A DNA stretch of 46,060 nt from CAZSHX01 sp964606895 (GTDB lineage: Bacteria; Bacteroidota; Ignavibacteria; Kapaibacteriales; UBA2268): contig CAZSHX010000034.1 in assembly GCA_964606895.1 (NCBI GenBank), positions 1-46,060 on the forward strand, in the 5' to 3' direction. Shown here piece by piece: positions 15,343 through 22,742 of the stretch. The position numbers were made by a program, and so were the translations under genes. A model generated the notes under the pieces. That model had not been told where the DNA came from and ran no database searches. It worked only from the letters and a program-made list of their open reading frames with translations. Each line of letters begins with the position of its first letter. Position 1 is the first letter of the stretch.

Positions 15343-17091
15343 ATGAATCAATTAATATTAGGCGATAACCTCGAAATCATGCAGAAAATGGACTCCGAAT
15401 CCATTGACTTAATCTATCTCGACCCGCCTTTCTTTTCAAACAGGAATTACGAAGTTATTTGGGGTGACAAAGGCGAAGTACGTAGCTTTGAAGACCGTTG
15501 GAGCGGAGGAATTGACCATTACATCGCATGGCTAAAAGAAAGAGTTGCCGAAATGCACCGTCTGCTTAAACCAACCGGCTCTATTTACCTTCATTGCGAC
15601 TGGCATGCCGATGCTTATATTCGTGTTTATATTCTTGATAAGATATTTGGTGAGAATAATTTTAGAAATCATATTACTTGGCAAAGAACAAATGCACATA
15701 ATGATGCAAGAAAGAAAATGCCTAACATTAGCGATACGATATTTTATTATGCTAAATCTAATCAACATGAATATAAAGCACAATTTGCACAGTTGAGTGA
15801 AAAATATAAAGATGATTTTTATAAAAATCGGGATGATAGAGGTTCATATATGTCAGGGGATATAACTGGACCAAAAATTAATCCAAAAGATCCTGAATGG
15901 AGAGGTTATAATCCAGCTAAAATTGGTAGAAGTTGGGCTGTTCCTAATGTAATTATAGAAAAATTAGTCGGAAAAGAAAAATGCAATGGAATGACAACTC
16001 TTGAAAAATTAGATTTACTTTTTGAAAATGATTTTATTGTTTTTACTAAGAATAATACGCCAAGAGTTAAAAGATTTTTAGAATATTCTAATGGAACTGT
16101 TGTAGGTGATATTTGGACGGATATTAAACCAGTTCAATCTCAAGCAAATGAACGTATCGGCTACCCAACTCAGAAACCTGAAAAACTCCTTGAACGAATT
16201 ATTCTTGCATCTTCAAATGAAGGCGATATTGTCTTTGACCCCTTCGTCGGAGGTGGAACAACAATCGTAGTTGCCGAAAAGCTAAAAAGAAACTGGATTG
16301 GAATTGACCAATCAGTTCAGGCTGTTAAAGTTTCCGAAATGAGATTAAACAACAATCAAAATTTATTCTCCGCACCCTTTACGGTCACTCTCCATAAATA
16401 TGATTACGATACTCTCAGATATAAAGATGCCTTTGAATTTGAAAAATGGATAGTCGAGCAATTTGGAGGTTTGTCGAATATCCGTCAGCGAAATGATTTC
16501 GGAATGGATGGCAAAACAAGGGAAGGTTCACCGATTCAGGTAAAACGTTCTGATAATGTCGGCAGAAATGTTGTTGATAATTTCCATTCTGCATGCAGGC
16601 GTTTTGACAGTGCATTATTCGAGAAAAACAAATCTAACGCTCAAGCTATTGGTTATATTATAGCTTTTTCTTTTGCAAGGGGAACAATTCAGGAAGTTGC
16701 TCGCCTAAAGAATGAAGAAAATATTATCATTAAGCTTGTTACCGTTGACGAAATTGTTCCGATTGCAAAGAAACCAAAGATTAGCGTTAAGATTAATGAT
16801 TTGGGTGTTGATGATAATGTAGGGAACAGGCATGCCTGTTCCCTACGAATCATCGAATTTACCGCAACCGGAGAAAGCGATTCAGGAATTGAATTTTATT
16901 CATGGGATTTTGAATACAACGATGCTGAAAACCGTTTCAATGCAAATGTTATGCTCGACAAAGAAGGAAAACAAACACACAAATTCAAACCGGGCACTCA
17001 TTCCATCGCTGTCAAAGTTGTTGACAACGAAGGATTAGAAGCCTTTGAGATTGTGAAGATTAAGATAAATGGAGAGATAACAGTAAATTAA
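15343..17091 (+). CDS. Fusion of a beta-class DNA methyltransferase, a PD-(D/E)xK-like nuclease and a PKD-like domain
   Basis: Residues 1-340: N4/N6-type methyltransferase in beta-class order, with catalytic D27-P-P-F30 first and the SAM-binding FDPFVGGGTT (298-307) last, and a target-recognition region between. Residues about 360-470: EFEKWIVEQFGG, then FGMD389G and PIQ399VK401, a D-x(n)-QxK arrangement of Mrr-like restriction nucleases. Residues about 475-582: a PKD/Ig-like fold (YSWDFE ... HKFKPGTHSIAVKVVDNEG). A single protein could both mark and cut DNA. I chose ATG 15343 over the TTG at 15334. A 28-bp palindrome (16819-16846) is translated in frame between nuclease and PKD parts. No separate restriction gene is nearby. 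Confidence 0.82.
   Translation: MNQLILGDNLEIMQKMDSESIDLIYLDPPFFSNRNYEVIWGDKGEVRSFEDRWSGGIDHYIAWLKERVAEMHRLLKPTGSIYLHCDWHADAYIRVYILDKIFGENNFRNHITWQRTNAHNDARKKMPNISDTIFYYAKSNQHEYKAQFAQLSEKYKDDFYKNRDDRGSYMSGDITGPKINPKDPEWRGYNPAKIGRSWAVPNVIIEKLVGKEKCNGMTTLEKLDLLFENDFIVFTKNNTPRVKRFLEYSNGTVVGDIWTDIKPVQSQANERIGYPTQKPEKLLERIILASSNEGDIVFDPFVGGGTTIVVAEKLKRNWIGIDQSVQAVKVSEMRLNNNQNLFSAPFTVTLHKYDYDTLRYKDAFEFEKWIVEQFGGLSNIRQRNDFGMDGKTREGSPIQVKRSDNVGRNVVDNFHSACRRFDSALFEKNKSNAQAIGYIIAFSFARGTIQEVARLKNEENIIIKLVTVDEIVPIAKKPKISVKINDLGVDDNVGNRHACSLRIIEFTATGESDSGIEFYSWDFEYNDAENRFNANVMLDKEGKQTHKFKPGTHSIAVKVVDNEGLEAFEIVKIKINGEITVN
16818..16846 (+). repeat. 28-bp perfect palindrome inside the methyltransferase-nuclease gene
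   Basis: The left half GTAGGGAACAGGCA (16819-16832) is mirrored exactly to 16846. It is preceded by T, giving the TGTAGGG prefix seen at 2346 and 9967. It encodes codons 493-501 (VGNRHACSL) and keeps the frame, at the border between the nuclease and PKD-like domains. Confidence 0.75.
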
Positions 17092-17131
17092 ATATTTTAT
17101 CATTTAAAAAAAATTATTCAAAGAAACAATT

Positions 17132-17254
17132 ATGGAAAGTGTAAATCATTATCAGAAAAAATACTGGGACGAACTCGTAGATACAAAATACTACATATAT
17201 TATTATAGTTTTTCCTGTCGGCAGGAGTTCCCTCCTGCCGTCTTTCCTGTTTAG
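17132..17254 (+). pseudogene. Short gene remnant ended by a repeat element (40 aa)
   Basis: The reading MESVNHYQKKYWDELVDTKY... looks like the start of a real protein, but after residue 28 it enters the two-hairpin repeat and ends FPPAVFPV-stop. The gene at 17378-17971 ends with the same eight residues from another copy of the repeat. I read it as a gene cut short by repeat insertion or recombination; whether it is expressed is unknown. Confidence 0.45.
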
Positions 17255-17278
17255 CGGTCAGGAGGTAACTCCTGACCG
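17219..17278 (+). repeat. Two-hairpin dispersed repeat, complete copy
   Basis: Hairpin 1: CGGCAGGAG (17219-17227) / CTCCTGCCG (17232-17240), loop TTCC. Linker TCTTTCCTGTTTAG, containing the TAG that ends the upstream reading. Hairpin 2: CGGTCAGGAG (17255-17264) / CTCCTGACCG (17269-17278), loop GTAA. Other copies are at 17949-17995 (left arm decayed) and 2561-2645 (different middle). Confidence 0.75.
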
Positions 17279-17286
17279 AAGAGAAA

Positions 17287-17326
17287 AGTTTTAAACGGAA
17301 ATGAAAAATATGAGAATCAAAAAAGC
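17287..17326 (+). repeat. 40-bp copy of the DUF1801 gene's 3' end
   Basis: This stretch is 39/40 identical to 14370-14409, which covers the last codons of the DUF1801 gene and its downstream sequence. It directly follows the two-hairpin repeat, so the locus is a mosaic of a gene start, a repeat and a foreign gene end. Confidence 0.75.
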
Positions 17327-17377
17327 AGTAATATTACGAATGAATATTCTTGATAATCGCAAATTTTTTAACTTTTC

Positions 17378-17971
17378 ATGGACAACTTTATTTTGAAAAA
17401 TATCAATTATTTGCCACAGTTTTTCCCTAAATTTTGGACAGAAGAATATGGAGTTTATGGAATTAGCTTCACCGATGATGTGTCAATTGGCTTTATCTTA
17501 AAGTCATCAAATTCATATTCATTTCTTTTGAATGATGATTTCAATCATTTAGAAGTCAGCGAAGAAGAACTTTACAATAAATCCTTCGATAATTTAAGAA
17601 ACATTTCTGATTCTTTTGATATTCATGTTGCTGAGCCGAATGGTTCTAAGGTAATCTGGTGGTTTCTTGATGACAATTTCAATGCCGTCAGATTATTATT
17701 ACCTGAAGTAGTTAATTATCTTAAAAGTGAATTAGGTGAAAATTTTTTATTTACTATTCCAAGTCTTGGTAATGTCTTGTGTTGGAAAATAGCCTCATCC
17801 TCTGAATTAACAGAAAAGCATTTAAAAGAAGCTATTGAGGATTTTGGTTCTGAAGAAAAACAATTAAGTCCAAATATTTATATTTATGATAACATTCGAC
17901 CATTAAAGCATCTAAATTTTGAGAATATTTCCTCCCATCAGAAATTCCCTCCTGCCGTCTTTCCTGTTTAG
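17378..17971 (+). CDS. Protein of unknown function with a repeat-derived C-terminus
   Basis: The 197-residue soluble protein is acidic. Motifs such as VIWWFLDDNFNAVRLLLPEVVNYLKSELGENFLFTIPSLGNVLCW loosely recall the DUF1444 family, but I am not sure. The last nine residues (KFPPAVFPV) and the TAG stop come from the two-hairpin repeat at about 17940-17995, so the natural C-terminus was probably replaced. Confidence 0.6.
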   Translation: MDNFILKNINYLPQFFPKFWTEEYGVYGISFTDDVSIGFILKSSNSYSFLLNDDFNHLEVSEEELYNKSFDNLRNISDSFDIHVAEPNGSKVIWWFLDDNFNAVRLLLPEVVNYLKSELGENFLFTIPSLGNVLCWKIASSSELTEKHLKEAIEDFGSEEKQLSPNIYIYDNIRPLKHLNFENISSHQKFPPAVFPV

Positions 17972-17995
17972 CGGTCAGGATGTAACTCCTGACCG
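17949..17995 (+). repeat. Two-hairpin dispersed repeat, copy with decayed left arm
   Basis: CTCCTGCCG (17949-17957), the linker with TAG (17969-17971) and hairpin 2 (17972-17995, one stem mismatch, loop GTAA) match the copy at 17219-17278. The left arm of hairpin 1 is no longer recognisable (CCATCAGAAATTCC). Confidence 0.7.
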
Positions 17996-18124
17996 AAGAG
18001 AAAACCGATAGCTCCTGGAAATGTTTGGGATTATTTGTTACAGAAATATTGAAACAATAATTGATAAATTGATTAGTTGTATTACCAATTATTTAAACAT
18101 TTATTCAAAAATAATCAGATAAAT

Positions 18125-18553
18125 ATGAACCACGAACTAATCGTATCAAAATCGGTGGATATCAGTGCCGAGCCGTCAAAGGTCTGGAATGCACTAACTA
18201 ATCCCGAAATAATTAAAGAATATCTTTTCGGAACAGAAACTGTCACCGACTGGAAAGTTGGAAGTGATATTATCTTCCAAGGGGAATATAACGGACAAAA
18301 CTACAAAGATAAAGGTATCGTCCGCGAAAATATTCTGAATGAACTATTGAGTTACAGCTATTGGACTGCATTTTCGGGTTTGGAAGATACTCCTGAAAAC
18401 TATTCGCTGATAACATACAAATTATCCAAAAAGGAAAATTCAACAATTCTCACCTGGATACAAAAAGGATTTGCCACCGAAGAAGGCTGGAAACATGCCG
18501 AGGCTATGCTGTCCGATTTTCTACTGAAAATCAAAGAAATAATCGAAAGATAA
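18125..18553 (+). CDS. SRPBCC/AHSA1-type (START-like) protein
   Basis: The reading VSKSVDISAEPSKVWNALTNPEIIKEYLFGTETVTDWKVG is the typical N-terminus of the AHSA1/polyketide-cyclase SRPBCC fold, which binds hydrophobic ligands or acts as a co-chaperone. At 142 residues it is complete, with the C-terminal helix GWKHAEAMLSDFLLKIKEIIE. I chose ATG 18125 over an in-frame TTG at 18077. Ligand unknown. It ends 11 bp before the phosphoesterase gene and may be cotranscribed with it. Confidence 0.8.
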   Translation: MNHELIVSKSVDISAEPSKVWNALTNPEIIKEYLFGTETVTDWKVGSDIIFQGEYNGQNYKDKGIVRENILNELLSYSYWTAFSGLEDTPENYSLITYKLSKKENSTILTWIQKGFATEEGWKHAEAMLSDFLLKIKEIIER

Positions 18554-18564
18554 ATTCCTCAGCA

Positions 18565-19794
18565 ATGGATACACAGAAATACATACCGTTTCTAATTGTT
18601 TCTGCCACGATATTTATCGTGCTGGACTTGTATTTCGTTTTGAGTTTGGACAAATATTTCAAAAACTCAGGATTTAATATATGGTTTGGTCGGACTTTAT
18701 GGGCGATTGCAACATTGATTGCAATTTCAACGGGATACACACTTTGGCTCCGCTCGACGAATCAAATCCCATCTTTATTCGAGAAGTTTCTGTTTACTTT
18801 GCCGGCAATCTGGTATCTGCCCAAAGCAGTAATCTCTCCTGTATTGATGGCAAAAGACTTAATCAGATTTATCTCCGGATTCTTCAGGAAGAAACAGATT
18901 CAGAAATCCGAACCGATTTCGGAAAAAGCGGAATCCAGACGAAAATTTATTCAGGGGATAGGATGGTCACTGTCTTTAGTGCCATTTTTGGGAGTAGCCA
19001 ACGGTTGCCTCAGAACGACAACAGCAATACGAATAAAAGCTGTTTCAATTCCGATAAAAGATTTGCCTGTAAATCTTGAGGGATTGAAAATTGTTCAATT
19101 AACTGATATTCATGCCGGTTCGTTCAGTTCACCCAAAATGATGCAGGAACTTGTGTGGATGATTCGAATGATTCAGCCCGATTTGATTTTCCTTACGGGT
19201 GATCTTGTGAACTTCAATCCCAAAGAACTTCCTTTAATATTACCCCAGTTAAAATCATTGGATGCCAAATGCGGAGTATTCGGCTGTTTCGGAAACCATG
19301 ACCATTACATGATACCTGCGGAACATATTGAACTACTGAAAACTCTTGAAGATGCAGGTATAGAAATGCTTATTAATTCTAATGTCAAACTTGAGATTAA
19401 TAATGAAATCCTGCAAATTGCAGGTGTGGACAATACCAGTTACAGACAAAGCTACGGAGATTTTGACAAAGCATTGAGTGGACTTTCCACGGCTTATCCA
19501 ACCATTCTTATTTGTCATGACCCAACAAACTGGGACAAAGAAGTCAGAAGAAAGCGAAAAGTTGACCTGATGTTATCAGGGCATACTCATGGCGGACAGA
19601 TTGCAATTGAACTATTTGGCGAAACCTTCACTCCTGCACGATATTTTTACAAGCAGTATGCAGGGCTTTATTCGTCGGGTGACCAAAATCTTTATATCTC
19701 CGCAGGAATCGGAACAGTAGGTCCGCCAATAAGAATAGGCGTAAATCCCGAGCTTACATATATAACATTAAAAAGTCAGGAAAGATTTTCTTAA
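18565..19794 (+). CDS. Membrane-anchored metallophosphoesterase (YaeI/YkuE type)
   Basis: Two or three N-terminal membrane segments (residues about 7-27, 38-58, 69-90) precede a twin-arginine-like motif (SRRKFIQGIGW, R125-R126). The calcineurin-like phosphoesterase domain follows, with all metal motifs: TDIHAG, LTGDLVN, GNHDHY, ICHDPTNW and LSGHTHGGQ. Proteins of this type act outside the membrane on phosphoesters, often in lipid or cell-wall turnover; the substrate is unknown. Its stop codon overlaps the stop codon of the convergent amidohydrolase gene (shared TTAA at 19791-19794). Confidence 0.87.
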   Translation: MDTQKYIPFLIVSATIFIVLDLYFVLSLDKYFKNSGFNIWFGRTLWAIATLIAISTGYTLWLRSTNQIPSLFEKFLFTLPAIWYLPKAVISPVLMAKDLIRFISGFFRKKQIQKSEPISEKAESRRKFIQGIGWSLSLVPFLGVANGCLRTTTAIRIKAVSIPIKDLPVNLEGLKIVQLTDIHAGSFSSPKMMQELVWMIRMIQPDLIFLTGDLVNFNPKELPLILPQLKSLDAKCGVFGCFGNHDHYMIPAEHIELLKTLEDAGIEMLINSNVKLEINNEILQIAGVDNTSYRQSYGDFDKALSGLSTAYPTILICHDPTNWDKEVRRKRKVDLMLSGHTHGGQIAIELFGETFTPARYFYKQYAGLYSSGDQNLYISAGIGTVGPPIRIGVNPELTYITLKSQERFS

Positions 19795-20963
19795 TTTTTC
19801 AAAGCCGACATTGCTGAAGCCACAAACATAGCCGTTCCGTATATCAAAGCATTTTCGTCAGGAGATAGTTTAGAATTATGCAATTGAGGCATATCATCTG
19901 TTCCATGAGGTTTAACACCAAGGAAGAAGAAGCATGCAGGAATCTTTTCGGCATAATATGCAAAATCCTCAGCCCACATGATGGGTGAAAGATTCTCGAA
20001 ACCTTCGTCTCCAAGCATTTCATAAGCAACCTTACGAATAGTTGAAACGGCATGTTCGTTATTAACAAGCGGCGGATATCCGATGAGAGGATTAAATTCA
20101 CTTGTTACATTATAAATCGAAGCAATTGATTGTCCGATTTCGTCAATTTTTTTCAAGGTTGCAAATCTTTCTTCATTATTGAAGAATCTTAGTGTTCCCT
20201 TCATTTCGACGAGTTCAGGAATAATATTTGTTGCTGAACCTCCATGTACGGATGTAACTGAAAGAACAGCAGGACTTAGAGGATTCCTGAATTTTGAGAT
20301 AATGGTTTGGAAAGACAGTATCATCTGTGCTGACGCGATAATCGGGTCGTTGCCCAAATGAGGCTGTGCGGCATGAACCTGCTTCCCTTTGACTGACCAA
20401 TAAAGTTCATCGGCAGATGCCATAATCGGTCCCGAAGTTGTTGATACCTTGCCGGTTTCAATAGCGGGATTAATATGCTGACCGAAAATAATTTTTGGTT
20501 TGGGGTTTTCCAAAACGCCTTCCTTGATCATCAGACTTGCTCCTCCGGGAATTTTTTCTTCTCCGGGCTGGAAAATAAGCTTAACTGAACCATTTAGTTT
20601 TTGTTCGTTTTCTTTTAAAATTTTTGCGGCACCAAGTAGCATCGAAATATGAAAATCATGTCCGCAGGCGTGCATAACACCATTATTAACAGAAGAACAT
20701 TCAAGATTGGTTTCTTCATTGATCGGAAGAGCATCCATATCAGCCCTTAAAGCAACACAATTTTCACCGGTCCCAATCATCCCGACAATCCCTGTTTCTG
20801 CTAAAGATTTGAAAGGGATTCCAAGTTCGTTCAGAACATTTTTTATATATTCTGAAGTTTTGAACTCCTGAAAAGAAAGTTCGGGATATTTATGAAGATG
20901 TCGTCTGTGGTTCAATATCCAATTGAAAATTGATTTTGCTTCATTAATAGTAGTTTGATTCAT
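19791..20963 (-). CDS. M20 family amidohydrolase (possible N-acetyl-diaminopimelate deacetylase)
   Basis: The metal and catalytic motifs of M20D amidohydrolases are present: ALRADMDALPI, MHACGHDFHISMLLGAAKIL, GEEKIPGGASLMIKEG, FGQHINP and MWAEDFAYY. At 390 residues the length is normal. Relatives remove acyl groups from amino acids or hydrolyse hippurate. Its ATG overlaps the dapF stop codon (ATGA, 20960-20963), so a role in the diaminopimelate/lysine pathway is a reasonable inference. Confidence 0.85.
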   Translation of the reverse strand: MNQTTINEAKSIFNWILNHRRHLHKYPELSFQEFKTSEYIKNVLNELGIPFKSLAETGIVGMIGTGENCVALRADMDALPINEETNLECSSVNNGVMHACGHDFHISMLLGAAKILKENEQKLNGSVKLIFQPGEEKIPGGASLMIKEGVLENPKPKIIFGQHINPAIETGKVSTTSGPIMASADELYWSVKGKQVHAAQPHLGNDPIIASAQMILSFQTIISKFRNPLSPAVLSVTSVHGGSATNIIPELVEMKGTLRFFNNEERFATLKKIDEIGQSIASIYNVTSEFNPLIGYPPLVNNEHAVSTIRKVAYEMLGDEGFENLSPIMWAEDFAYYAEKIPACFFFLGVKPHGTDDMPQLHNSKLSPDENALIYGTAMFVASAMSALKN

Positions 20964-21802
20964 ATATCTATCTCCGTTTCTGCAATAATTTCTGCTGAAC
21001 CTGTTAAAATCATTTTTTCAATAAATTTGGGGAAGTTACCTTTAACGTCAACTTCTAATGGGATTCTGCTTGGTGGGATCAGAATAATCGGGAAATTGAG
21101 TTCATTTTTCAATGCCGCTGAAATTGCTGTCGAAACAGCACCTGTTCCGCATGCACCTGTTTCTGCCTCAACGCCGCGTTCGTAAGTTCGGATAAGAATA
21201 CTGTTTTCTTTGCTGATTTTATAAAAATTAACATTAACTCCCCGTGGCTGAAATTGCTCATGATAACGAATACTTCGGGAAATATCATTTAAATCAGGTT
21301 CGAAAAAAGCACTGTCATCAATAGAAATGTAATTTTCAATATTGCTGACGAAATGGTCAGAACCAACATTAACATAAGTTCCTAAGATTTCCTTGCTATC
21401 AAAAATTATTTTTATGTTTTCAATGATTTCAGATGGTTTGGGCAAATAGAGGCTTACAGAATCATTTTTAATGATTGCTGAATAGATATTATCCGCCATT
21501 TTGAAATTGACTTCAGATTTTTCAGAGAAAAAGGAATTGAGCCTTGCAAATCTTGCGGCACATCTCCCGCCATTACCGCACATAGCACCATAAGAACCAT
21601 CTGGATTGAAGAAATCAATAGTAAAGTCAAGTGAATTTTCGCCTGAGTTTGCAGAAATCAAACCTTCTGTTTTAAAGTTTGTTAAATTACAAAACTTAGG
21701 AGCATTTGCTCTTAAGAAATCCAATGATAAATTCATTTTTCTATTATCAAAAACAGAAAAAATATTGCCCGCTCCAGACATTATAGTTATCTTATAAATC
21801 AT
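20960..21802 (-). CDS. dapF: Diaminopimelate epimerase
   Basis: The two catalytic cysteines are in place: C75 in GAMCGNGGR and C218 in ETGACGTGA. DapF interconverts LL- and meso-diaminopimelate for lysine and peptidoglycan synthesis in the cytoplasm. The 280-residue length is normal. Start codons at 21802 and 21781 (MSGAGNIF) are both possible; the second fits the usual N-terminus (GAGNDF-like) but would lose a strand. It overlaps the preceding monophosphatase gene by 11 bp and the following amidohydrolase gene by 4 bp. Confidence 0.92.
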   Translation of the reverse strand: MIYKITIMSGAGNIFSVFDNRKMNLSLDFLRANAPKFCNLTNFKTEGLISANSGENSLDFTIDFFNPDGSYGAMCGNGGRCAARFARLNSFFSEKSEVNFKMADNIYSAIIKNDSVSLYLPKPSEIIENIKIIFDSKEILGTYVNVGSDHFVSNIENYISIDDSAFFEPDLNDISRSIRYHEQFQPRGVNVNFYKISKENSILIRTYERGVEAETGACGTGAVSTAISAALKNELNFPIILIPPSRIPLEVDVKGNFPKFIEKMILTGSAEIIAETEIDI

Positions 21803-22637
21803 TCAAATATTCAAAATAAGATGAAGTCAGGGTTTCAGACACTTGTTCGTGAATCTGCCCGTTAGTAGCTAACATCGAAGGATCTTCAATCCAGTACGGC
21901 ACATCATTATATTGGGTAACTTTTCCTCCTGCTTCTCTGACGAGAAGGACACCGGCGGCTACATCCCATGGATTAAGTTCAATTTCCCAGAATCCGTCAA
22001 ATCTGCCTGCGGCAACATAAGCTAAATCTAATGCGGCAGAGCCGAGCCTTCTAATCGGAATTCCTTTTCGGATTATGCCAACGAAGTGCTCAACACAGTG
22101 TCCGGGATTTCGGTCAACATTGTAAGGGAAACCGGTTACTAAAAAAGCTGAATTAATATCACTGTTTGAAGAAACAGAAATTTTTCTGCCGTTCAAAGTT
22201 GCTCCCATTCCTTTTTTAGCTACAAAAAGTTCATCCAGAATTGGATGATAAATAACACCGCAAAGTAATTCTCTGTTAAGTTCTGCGGCAATGCTAATGC
22301 TGAAAATCGGAAGTGAATGGGCAAAATTTACGGTTCCATCCAATGGGTCAATAACCCAACGAACAACATCAGGCTTATTCATTCCTGTTGACCCGCTTTC
22401 CTCTGCAAGAAATACATGCTCGGGAAAAACATTATTAATATGCCCGATAATAGCTTTTTCAGACAAATGATCATATTCTGTAACAAGGTTGTTTCTACCT
22501 TCTTTGTTGCTTATTTCAAAGGCAGTACCAAAACCGTTCCGTAAAATCGCTCCGGCTTTCAAAGCGGCATCAACGGCACATTTGGTCAATTCCTCTATCA
22601 TTTTTTCCATTATATTGAATTTTTCTAAACTGTACAA
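21792..22637 (-). CDS. suhB: Inositol monophosphatase family protein (SuhB-like)
   Basis: The Mg-dependent phosphatase motifs are EESG, then VIDPLDGTVNFAH, then NPWDVAAGVLLVREAGG. Family members dephosphorylate inositol phosphates, other sugar phosphates or PAP; the exact substrate is open. The start may be ATG 22610 (MEKMIEELTK) rather than 22637. First gene of a minus-strand suhB-dapF-amidohydrolase operon, divergent from the polysaccharide export genes. Confidence 0.87.
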   Translation of the reverse strand: MYSLEKFNIMEKMIEELTKCAVDAALKAGAILRNGFGTAFEISNKEGRNNLVTEYDHLSEKAIIGHINNVFPEHVFLAEESGSTGMNKPDVVRWVIDPLDGTVNFAHSLPIFSISIAAELNRELLCGVIYHPILDELFVAKKGMGATLNGRKISVSSNSDINSAFLVTGFPYNVDRNPGHCVEHFVGIIRKGIPIRRLGSAALDLAYVAAGRFDGFWEIELNPWDVAAGVLLVREAGGKVTQYNDVPYWIEDPSMLATNGQIHEQVSETLTSSYFEYLNDL

Positions 22638-22692
22638 ATATATAAATTAAAAACGGATAGTTAAAGTTAATAGTATTATGGCAAAAATTTTA

Positions 22693-22700
22693 TATTTTTG
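22693..22700 (+). promoter_or_regulatory. Candidate -7 element of the polysaccharide export operon
   Basis: TATTTTTG matches the Bacteroidota TAnnTTTG element, 43 bp before the ATG at 22743. A TTTG at -33 is not evident, so this is a partial match. Confidence 0.4.
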
Positions 22701-22742
22701 TAATCGTTTAATTTGTTTATCATAAACATCAAAAGAGGATTT

